From NCBI RefSeq assembly GCF_042477335.2, contig NC_091256.1:41123001-41187000 (forward strand): a DNA stretch of 64,000 bases. Direction: 5' to 3'. Made by a program: the position numbers and the translations under genes. The stretch comes from Ovis canadensis. Lineage: Eukaryota; Chordata; Mammalia; Artiodactyla; Bovidae. This document shows positions 23,601 through 35,600 of the stretch, one piece after another. Position 1 is the first letter of the stretch. Every line of letters begins with the position of its first letter. The notes below the pieces were generated by a model. It was not told where the DNA came from and did not search any database. It worked only from the letters and a program-made list of their open reading frames with translations.

Positions 23601-26600
23601 GTTTCTGGGAGATCATGAACCTTAAGTACAATGTGTATCTGCGGCCGCCAGCACTTCCCCACCATGGTGAGAGCCTACACTGAGGAATACAGAATTACTG
23701 AAGAGACATGAAGAGGACAAGGGGTAAAGATGAGTTCTGATAACATCCAGAACATCCAGATCCAGCCACACTGTTTACCTGCAGACATTTGGTTACAAGA
23801 ATCAGTAAATTCTTTCCTGTTTTGTTTAAACCAGGCTGAGTTGGCTTTCTGTAACTCATGTTCCCCAGAGTTCCAAGCATGTCTTTCATTCTCATTTCTG
23901 TGGTTTTGTTTTAGGTTGCTGCCTCTCATCTTCCAAATGCTATTCACTTTTCAAGGTTCAACTTAATTAGGCCTTTATGAGGCACTCTCAAATTACTCAG
24001 TCCCACTATCACTTCCCTTCCCTGTGATACTCTAGCAGATATTATTTGTAACACAAATTTTAACATGTTTTACAGAGTTCTTTGTGTTCACCAATCTGAA
24101 CCCATAATCCAAAGGAACAGACCATTACTTAAAACGTCCACCACACCATCCCACAGTCACATCTTGATTAAACTGTCTCCTCTCCCTTATCTATACCTCC
24201 TCACACCAGCCTTTAGAATTCAGTCCATATCCCAGCTTCTCCAAAAACTCCACGATTTCTGGCCTCCCAGGTAGATGTATTCCCCAGTCTCAGAATCCCT
24301 CAGTATTTCACCTGACCTCTTTGATAACGATTCTTGTCTCCTGCTAGTCTAAGTTATTACCTCTTTAAGGGTTTGCATGTTGTTCCTTTACACGTCACAC
24401 TATCTTGCACTATTACATATACTTGCATTACACAACACCTGAAATACTGAGCATTTGTTTTAAAGAGAACAAATATTTATGAAGCCTCAAGTATAGACAC
24501 AGAATTGGGTTAGGTACTATTGGCAATAAAAGTACTACCACAAAACATGGTCCTATCCCCAAAATGCAATTATCTTATGTTCCCAAATAGACCATAAATT
24601 CAGTAAGATTACATTTACATCATATATTTCCTATATGGTCACAAGAGCATCCAACTCTAAGTTAGGCACATAACAAAAATGCACTGATTTGCACTACGGT
24701 GATAATTTTCTAGGGTAACAACATTTCACCACATAACAATGACAAATGCTTAGTGTTCGGATGAAGATAGCTCATTCTAATATAATGAATTGTGCAACTG
24801 TTTTAAATAAATTCTATCTTAAGTCAAAATAATTCTCAGCAATCTTTAATTTTAAAAATTAAATATAGTGACTTTCATGCACTAAAAATTACAATTGTGT
24901 ATACAATTTAATTACTCTAAATCTTTTTAACAGGCACGTATCATTTCCAAAATGTTTTTTCATATTAACATAGAAAACATGTGACAGACGAAAACTAACC
25001 TCAGGTCCTGAACATATGGTCAGGAAACTTTCCACAGCAGTCAGTGTACCTAAAAGAGGAGGAAAATGGTAAAAGTAAAATCAAATAAAAATCTATTAAC
25101 CCAGGACAAATAATAATAAGCTATACCTATTCATTTAGGAAACATTTTTATTAAGCTTATAACTGATATAATCAGGAAAATCTGTGCTATAACAGTATTA
25201 TTAGGTTACTGTAAACAGATTTAAGCAGCAGCTAAAGCCAGAAAAATTATCAGAAAAAAAGTACTTTAACATAAACTAACTGCTGGTACAGACAAAATGT
25301 TTTCTAGCAGTCAAACTGACACTGCAAAAAATCTCTTCCAGTAAGGCAACAATTTAGCTCATTCATTCTGGAAGCCCACCAGTTCTCAAAACTACACCTA
25401 TGGGAATTTTTCCATTTTCCAATATGAAAGCTTTTAAGAAGGCTCATTAGTAGTGACTTATAATAAATGTTGGAGAAGGCAATGGCACCCCACTCCAGTA
25501 CTCTTGCCTGGAAAATACCATGGACAGAGGAGTCTGGTGGCCTGCAGTCCATAGGGTCGCTAAGAGTTGGACAGGACTGAGCGACCTCACTTTCACTTTT
25601 CACTTTCATGCATTGGAGAAGGAAATGGCAACCCACTCCAGTGTTCTTGCCTGGAGAATCCCAGGGATGGGGAAGCCTAGTGGGCTGCCATCTATGGGGT
25701 CGCAGAGAGTTGGACACGACTGAAGTGACTTAGCAGCATAATAAATGTACAGAAACCCTACCAAAGTGGGCCTTTGTGATGGCTTATTAAATACTGAAAG
25801 TAAGGCTGTTTAATTGAGATAAAAATGTAGACAGTAAAAATAAAAGTAGAAAACCAAAGCCAGGAAAAAAGAGGAGAAATCAATTATATTAACCATGAGG
25901 ACTAACATACACGTAGAGTGGTTAAGAATTTAATTAGTCTTTGAGCTTATTGAGAGCAGTAAGGCAAAAGAAAAACATAATGGGCTAGCGAATTCTCAAA
26001 ACGTGATAAAATGAAATACATCTATTTCTTAAGAGACAGTATTCCCAGTTTTAATTCCAAGAGAAAATTAAAGCATGAGGCCTTTGAAAGCTGACAATGA
26101 GTAAGGTAATGAATAACTATGTCATCCACGACGATGTTACACCAGAGAAGAACTAAAGCCACATAAACATCTTTCTTAACACAATGAAAGCAGTAGCCAA
26201 CATCATACTTACTAATGAAACAATGGAAACATTCCTAATAAAGAGAAGGGCATGAATTGAGCAACTTTAAAATATCTGACACAACCAAAAATAGATCATT
26301 AAAGTCTAGCTCACTGGAGAGGATTCTGAGAGTTAAGAGAATGTGGCCTGAATATATGGCTCTGTGATCTAACCCTACGCACAGGAAGAACATGCACCAC
26401 CTAATATGTATGTATGTAATAAAATGTGAACCACGTGAATTAACAATTAGTTGGGGTATTTGCTAAAATGCTGACTCCTTGGTTTCAGTATTGAGAAAAA
26501 GTTTTAAAACAAATCTCAAAGTAGTATTTCTCCTTTAAAAGTAAAAAAGGACCTATCCAAAATAACAACTACTAAATATTTAAGAATAACCTCAATGGGA

Positions 26601-29600
26601 AACATGTAGGAACATCATGAAAAACAATCCAAGCTTTTTTAGTAAATGAAGATTTTTAGTAAGTTTTTTAATAAATGTAAATATACTAGATCCATGGGTT
26701 GGAAGACTAAGTATTTTAAAGACGCTCAATTCATGCCCTTTTCTTTATTAGGAATGGTTCTAGTGTTTCATTATTAAGTATGATGTTAGCTGCTGCTTTC
26801 TGACATTCACTATGTTAAGAAAATATTCTATTCCTCAATTTCTAAAAATCTAAAATCAGTAAATGGTACACATGTGCATTACATGTGTTGAGCTTCGGTT
26901 TCAAAGCTACCTTTCTAACATAAACTGGAACACATTCCATCTTTTTAAGCTCTAGAATGGTTTATACAGAACTGGATTTATGGGCTTCAGATCATCTTCT
27001 AAAAGGATTTTTTTGTATATGTATGACATTAGTAACTTCCATTGTTTTACTACATTAGTAATTTTTCCCATTCTTATTGTCTCCATTTTTATACATGAGC
27101 TAAAAAAAAAAAGACATCAAAAACTTTGTTCAATACTTCCTAGCTTCGTTCATTAAAAAATTAAAACTTTTCAATTTAGTATGATACTTTAAGATATAAT
27201 AATTCCTAAACAAAGCAAGTTTGAATTTATAATGCTTGCTAAAAGATTTTTCCACAACTAAATTTCCACAACTATAACCATAACTAGATTCAAAAAATGG
27301 AGAATTCCTTCTTTTAGAACACTTATAGTACTATCCATACCTCAAAAACCAATAGTGTCAGTAGCATTTTCTAACATGCAGAGTTATATTAAAACAAAGT
27401 ATGTGTTTTAATATTACCCATTAATAATTATGTTTCTTTTCCCAAGTAGATTTGAGTTCATCACAATTACCAACATGAAATTATTCTATTTTAAATTCCA
27501 TTATTGCTTATTGATCAATAATTACCATTCATTTTATCTCTGGTATATATTACTCCCAGATCTGCTGGAATGGAGTCAAAGCCACTGCTTCCAATGATAT
27601 AAACCCCCTTTTCTGCAGCTTTCTCATGATACTTCCAATACATTAGTTCCAGAAACTAAAGATTCAAGACAAAAGATCTAAATCAGACCTACATAGAAAC
27701 ATCTAGATCAATAATAAAGAACAAAGCAATTAAAAAGCAAATTTAAACAATTTAAAAAACAAAGCAATTAAACTGTGAAAACGCTAAGATGCCTCTGCAG
27801 CAAAACATTAACTGTGAAAATAGTCAGCACTTATTCAGCAAACATACCTACTCTGTTCCAGGTGAGAGATATGCTGATCTGAATTAATTCATTTTTTAGA
27901 ACTATTTTTAAATGTAAAAGTAATTGCTATTACGAAAAATTAATATAAAAATATACAAAGAACGCCAAACAAAGCTATCCCAAATCACATCTTCCTGATG
28001 AACATCATTACAAACATATATCTGTGCACATATGTAACAGAAAGATAAGAATGGTCAGAAAGGAGGGGATGCAAGAAGATAATAACGTCTGTTCAAATCC
28101 TTTTACCTGTTTTTCAATAATTACTTTTTTAAAACAATTTTAGATTTACAGGGAAATAATTGAGTAGAGGAGTGTTCCTAGGCACTCTGTACTCAGCTAA
28201 CCCTATCATTTCATCTTACACATTAATGTGTTATAATTAAAGAACCAATCTTGATACATTATTACTAACTGAAGTCTATACTTTGTTCAGATTTCCTTTG
28301 CTTTCACCTAATGTCCTCCTTCTATCCAGGATCTCATTCGAGATACTGTTCTACATTTAGCGGTCATGTCTTCTTAGGTTCCTCTGGCTGTGACGGTTTC
28401 TCAGACTTTTCTAGCTTTTTATGACCTTTACAGTACTGCCCAGGTACTTGGTAGAATGTCCCTCTATTGGAATTTATTTCATGATTTTCTCATTACTATA
28501 GTGAGGTTATAGGTTTTGGGGAGGAAGATCACAGGAGTAAAATGCCATTTCATGATGTCATATCAACAGTACATACTATCTCACAAATATATGGTTACCA
28601 AAGCAGGAGGGAGGGTGGGAGAGAGGGATGAATTAGGAGTATGGGGTTAAAAGATATATCACTAATATAAAATAGATAAACAGTAAGGATTTACTCTATA
28701 GCACAGGGAACTATATCCTATAATGGAAAAGGATCTGAAAATACATATAGCTGAAACACTTTGTTATACGTCTGAAACTAACACCATATTGTAAATTAGC
28801 TGTACTTCAATTAAAAGAAGAGAGTATATACTATCAACATAATTTATCACTGTTGATGTTGACCCTGAATACCTGGCTGAGCTAGTGTTCTCCAGCTTCT
28901 CCACTGTAAAGCTTGTCTTTTCCATACACTGGAAGGAAGTGACTGTGTGCAGCCCACACATAAGAAGGCAGGTGTTATGTTTACCCTCCTTGAGGGCACA
29001 GAAGCTACGTGAATTACACGGAATTCTTTTGCACAGGAGATTTGCCTCGTTTCCTCCCTTGCCCTTTTTTTAAACTGAGTTACTTAAATTTGCATTTTCG
29101 GTGTACACACTTTCTGGATCACTATTAGGTTTTGATACCACATTCATAGTATTTTACAAGATAACTTGGAAGCTTTTCACCATTTTCTTTGTTCTAGAAT
29201 ATTTTAAGTAAGAGTCAGTTTTTCTTACATTCCTGCTTCTGACTTCTTGCATCAGTCTTGGTAATTTACACTTTCTCAGCACTTTCCAGTATCACCAACT
29301 GGTAAGCTCTAAGTATGTATACACTATACTGGCCACTGATGACAGGACTGAGATTCTAGGAGCATAGGAGATTATAGTTATAAAGGAACTAGTGTAGCTT
29401 TGTTCTTCGAATACTCCACTCCCTGCAGTCAGGCAAACCTCAATTCAAGTCCTAGCTTTTCAACTTAATGGTTGTATGACTCTGAGCAAGTTTTAATTAA
29501 TTCTGTTTACAGCATGCAGTAGTTATATAAATCAACACATACTATACACAAAGGCTTTGAAAGAAATCAGGCTGTTGGGAACAAATTAAGAAAATATGAA

Positions 29601-32600
29601 GCTATGCTCTCCTTCAAGCTTTTATTGAAATACCATCTTTAAATGCTAGGGAGGAATCATTACCTTCTAAAATATGTCCGCAAAATTGCACCATTTTTCA
29701 TGTGAACAGAAGTTGTATTATTAATTCTGTTCTCTTTTCATTTTACATACCTGAGGTTCTCCAGAGATGTCAATACAGCTAGTTCCATTTTCAATACATG
29801 CTTTTATTACAGGTTCTCCATAAAATCGGTACTGAGAGAATAAAGAAAACCAACAATTTACTCTTAGTTGGCAAGCTTAAATGAAGGGATACCATTGAGT
29901 TTTGGAGGTACAGTCTTGGTTATCAAGAAATCAAATATTAATAGTCTAAATAGAAAATTAGAAAATAATATAACTACCATATACTGACACTCACAATGTA
30001 AATAAAGGACTGATGGAATTCTCTCTAACTTAAGATAAACTCGGAAGTTTCACAGAATCAGTGACTCATTTGAGCTCACTTCTGAAGAACAGTAAGGCTT
30101 TGCCAGATCAGGAACGACCCTACGTGCCCTGCCATCAAGACTGAGCTTTATCTTTTCTGCATTGCTGAGCCCTCCTGGAGGATTTGAAATAGGACAGTGA
30201 TGAAAAATTTACAGCACAGGCATATCACTCTGCCTGTGGCATTATAAAACAAAACTTATAGCAAGTAAGAAATGAAGGACAAAGCTAAGGAAGCGGAAGG
30301 ATTTACTAAGGGTGAGATATACTTAAAAGAAATGATCTGACTTCCTGATTAGCAGGACATGGAGGCCAAAAACCAGTGGCTGTATTAGACAAAATAAAGA
30401 CAAACAGGATGAAGAGGTTTGGAAGGGATAAGTTTAATATTGGACACAGTAGATAATCTGAGTGATTTTACCTCCCAAACTATTTGTTGCTCAAACTCAA
30501 GGAATTTCACATTTTAAAACTATACAATAGTTAATATATCAGTCAGTCCCATTTCAAAAGAAGCATGATGAATTTTTCCTTTTGAGGGTAGGGTAGGAGA
30601 AGAACAAGCTCCTCTGCTTCTCTCACTCCTCACAGCAAAAGATGGAGAATGGAGATGGTCTGCTTCCTCTAGACTTTAAGAAACAGGTAAAGGGACACTT
30701 ACAAGACAAGACAGGGCACTGCAGGGACTGACCTTTTCACGTGGCTTACAGGTTCCTCTCTACCTAACTCCACAGCCTTCTCTCCCCCTTCTTAAAAACA
30801 GCAAACAACACTGGAATGACAGGACTGGGAAAGTGTAAGTTTAAGTTCTAGTTCATCCTCTGCCACTAACCAACACTAAAATTACTGAAGCACTTCACCT
30901 CTGAGGCAACAGAGCACAGCGGAACAAACAAGGGCTTTCAAGGCACCAAGACCTAAGTTCAGATTTTAAAATCCATCATCTACTAAATTGTACGAATTTA
31001 TTTACACATCACGGACATGGATTACTATACTAATATACATTTTTAAACATACATAAAAGTCAAAGCTCTATTTTCTTCCTGTACTCAACGGATCATCTTA
31101 GGTAATATTGACACACATCCATTTGAAACTCATTTAGTGACTTCCTTGGCCTCCTGATTATTTTACCCCCAAATATCTCAAGTTACTTATGTCAGAATCA
31201 CCTGGGCCCTCATTAAGCCTGCTGGTTATTCAGTCCCACCCCAATGCCCTCCAGTAAGAAGTTTTCTGGGGTAGACTCCAGGAACCATCATTATAAATAA
31301 GCCTCACTGGTGACTCCAATGTACATTAGAGGTAGAGAATTGCCTCCCTAGACATTCTCCCCAGAAAATCTCACCTACTTTCTGGATTTCAATTAAAATA
31401 TGTATGCTGATGACTTCCAACTCCTATCTTCAGAGCTGCTCACTGATGAGGTTGCCTCATCTGCAGCTTCTGTCATGAAATTCAGGATCCACAAAAGCAC
31501 AGAACATTTGGCAAAACTAATTTCTCTTAGGCTTCATTTTCCTTCCTCTATTTTCTCTTCATCTTGATTTCATCACTTATTTACAGAAAATAATTTCATT
31601 ATAATTCCATTACATATTTCCTGTCTTAACTTAAAAATATCTAGCATACACCTCAGTTTCAATACATCCAAAATCAGATTCATCATCTTTCTCTCAAAAG
31701 CAGTTTCCCCCTCTCCACTTCTGAGCACAGAAGACCATAGAGAATAATGCTGAAAAGTATTCACTCAGTCATTTCTGTCTATTTTGACATACCGCTTGTT
31801 TATAAATGCCTGCTTAGTTCCACAGATACCATTTAGTTCTCACGAAAGAGACCCTCACAAAGTAGAGAAATGGGTCTTAAAAAATCCCTTCAAAGAAACA
31901 AATTACGACACCAAAACTAGCAAACTGGCATCTACCCTGGGAGAATAATCCATATTACAAAGTAAAAACAAGCTTCAGAGCAGAGGTTAAAGAGCAGAAT
32001 GTTTTGGAGGCAAAAAGCTAGAGAAGACTATAAACCGTCCAACTGGAAACATCCAGAAGGTAATTAGATCCAGTTTAAGGGGTAGGTTTTCAGTGGAAAT
32101 AAGTTAATGTGGGCATCATCAGCATACAGACGGTATTGAAAACTAGGGATTTCTAATCTTTCTGACTACGACCCTAAGAAATTCAGTTCACATAGTGACT
32201 CCATACACAAATGTTACCTGACATGAAAGCTTCATGAACCAATACTTACCTTTATTATGTGTAATTCATCCTATTTTCTACTTCAGTCTATCTGATTATT
32301 TTCTTTTTACTGCCTAGTCTTAATCCACTGAATTGATTTCACAAGGTTTAAAAAATACTGGCCCAGTTACACTTTCTGTTTGGAGTAATAAAAATGTTCT
32401 GGAAATAAAGTGCTGATGGTTCTATAAGACTGTGAATGTACTTAATGTTACTAAAGTGTACACTTAAAAATGGTTAAAATGCTAAATTTTATGTTATATA
32501 CATTTTACCACAATCATAATCACATTTTAAAATGGTCCAGCAAATGTAAACAGAAAAGAGTTTCTAAGGCTTAAGCTCTGAGGCCTCTGGCATTCACAGG

Positions 32601-35600
32601 AGGATAAAAAGCTAGGGGGCAGGAGAGGGGGACTAGGAAAGGGCAAGAATTTAGAAACTAAATGAAGAAAGGAAAAAGTGATCAACTGGAACAAATGCTG
32701 AGAGGTTTGACTAAGATGAGCAATGGGAACTGACAACTTCTGACAGGACAGGGATGTTGGCAGAGTAGTTTCACTGAAGGCCTAAGGATAAAAGCCTGAC
32801 AAGACTGGAGAGAGGAGAAGGTGAGGAAGAGGAGACAATAAATAGAGAGAACTCTTTCAAGGAGTTTTGCGCAGAAAAATGTGAGTAGTTAGAAGGGTAT
32901 GTAGAACTTAGGGAAGTTTTTCTTTAAATGAGAGATATAATCCCACATTTGTATGTTGAGAGGAATAATCCATCAAGATGGAAAATTTGATGATAACAAG
33001 AACACATGTAACTATAAACCTGTAACTATAAAGTCTTTGAATATGGTGCCCAACAGAAGCAGGGGCAGTTTTTCCTTATAAAAGGAGGTAAGGCAAAGTC
33101 AAGGTATAATGCAGGTAAGTAGGTAGTATAAATTCTCCCGACAGGTAGGGAGACAAGGAGGGAGAAAGGGAAGGAGAAAGAAAGAAAGAGACAAAGAAAG
33201 GAATAAAGTTACCAGGTAAGAGTGAGAAAGAAGGAAAAAAGGAATGGGATGTCAAAAGTATGAGAAAAAAGAAGTTATAAAACTGTTGCTTCAGAGAATA
33301 GAAGAGGAAATAGCCTAGGGAAACAGAACTGCGGGAAGTACTGAGACTGCACATGAGGTTTGTAATCACATATTTTAAGTGGGACCAGTCAGCATCGTGA
33401 TGCATTTTTCTCCAGCCACACTAGGTTACACATGTTCACGTAAAGAGTAAGCAGGGAGCTGGAACAATCAGGGCTCGGATCTTTCCAGAGTATGGGGAGG
33501 AAGGGACAAGTTCGTTTGAGGATGTATATAAGACAGTGATTCAAGCAACAAATCACAGAGCCATATTCTAAGCTAGTCAAGAACAAAATAAATTGAACTA
33601 AACAACAGAAACATATTTTATGACAATCAAAAAGTTTCTGGTTTCATTTAACAAAGTTATGAACAATTTCCTAAATGCTTTGACAATTAGGATTGCTTCC
33701 TCTGATCAGTAAATGTCACCAACATTCACCATGTTACACAGACCACAAGTATCTCTTTCTCATCCAGGCCAACAGCAGCTGCTTGAGGTTCTCTTGTCAG
33801 AATATCTGGACTCAACCACTTCTCTCCCCGTCTAACACCCCTACCCTGTCCTTGGCTTGCTTGCATCATTCTACTCTTGGTTCCCTACCATCTATTTTTC
33901 CTCAGAAGCCAAAGAATTTCAAAACCGTAAATCAAATTATGTCAACCTGCTTTCAATCGTTCAATAACTGTCATATTTAGAAGAAAAATCCAAACCCCCA
34001 ACCTTGACCTTTCAGATCTAACCACCTAGCTTTTGGGTATCTCTCCAATCTAACTCCTCACCTCTCTGCCCTGTTCACGCCCAACTACACTGGCCTCTCT
34101 CATTCCTCCGTCTCTCCAAGAACATGCTCATCTCACGACCTTTGTGTTTGCTCTTCCCTGCAACCCCCTACCCTCCCATACACACAGAGTTCATTCCCTC
34201 ACTGCATTTAGGTCTCTCTGCAAAGCAATACACACACGGTTTATTCCCTCCCTGCATTCAGGTCTCTCTGCAAAGTTACTATAGAGACCTTCCCTGACCA
34301 TCCACCCAACAGAGACTGGTGTGCCAATGTTTTTCTCTCTCTTCCCTGTTGTATTTTTCTTCAAAGCACCTGTCACTTACCCACTATTATAACATATTTT
34401 TCTGTCTCCTCACTGGACTATCAGCTTCATGAGAGATTTTCTGTGTATTTTCTATATATATATTTCAATAAATATTTATTGAATACATGAATGAGTCCTT
34501 TTAAAACATCTTTCTTTGTACATGCATTAACATATACACTGTTATCTAGCAGTACACAATGCAATTTTAAAAATAAATAAAAAGCAGATTGTGGGTACCT
34601 GCTCATTTTTCTAGTTAAGGGGCATATAGCACACAACAGTTCTAGCTGTAGCCACTAAATAAAACAGCAGCAACCCCAGAGTCTAGTGTCAGTCCCTCTT
34701 TCAGGAGACTTTGGTCATGTTCATTTGCTTCTCGTGAGAAGCAAAAGCTCCTCGTAAAGGGTTAACGTCCTGAATCAATTCTTCTGTTCCTTGCCCTTAT
34801 GTTTCTCTGGAATACAAAATACCAGATTCTGCTAGAAATGAATAGATTTTTTTGTTCTGATACAAAGAAGGGCAGATTACTTACTGGGCCTACACAGTTG
34901 AGGACAACTGTTGCCTGTTTAGCCATTTCATCAAGTGAGGCTGGATTAGTGATATCACAAATTATTATTCCAACCTCAGATGACAGTGTCGGTCTTCCTG
35001 AAATAAAGAATAAATCGTTTTAGGCAAATCCCAATACAGTATTAGATCTCCCAGATCTTCCTTTCATAATAACCAGTGATGGCAAACGCACTAAGAGCTA
35101 ATTCTTCCTCTCAAACATAACAGTTTTTAAACAGGTAATTTAAAAAAGGGAAAAGACTATGAGGTAAATGGAGTTAATACGAAGGGTTAATAAAACACAT
35201 TGTTGTTGTTTAATTCCTAAGTCGTGTCTGACTCTTTGCGACCCCAGGGACTGTAGTCTGTCAGGCTCCTCTGTCCATGGGATTTCCCAGGCAAGAATAC
35301 TGGAGTTGGTTGCCAGTTCCTTCTCCAGGGGATATTCCAGATCGAACCCCTGTCTGCTCCACTGTAGGGATTCTTTACCACTGAGCCACTGGGGAAGAAG
35401 TTCCCTAATAAAACAACTTAACGTTTAAAAGAAAATCTAACATAAGGAATGTGTAAATGACAACTCTATGTAAAATGCCAATTTTACAAGTTTTCAGAAG
35501 AGGATTTTCCTGTCTTCCTCTCCAGGAAGAATTATCAATGCAGTTTCTTATCAACTATTAAATAACTACATATGATAAAATTATCAGGTGGAAGGGAGTT

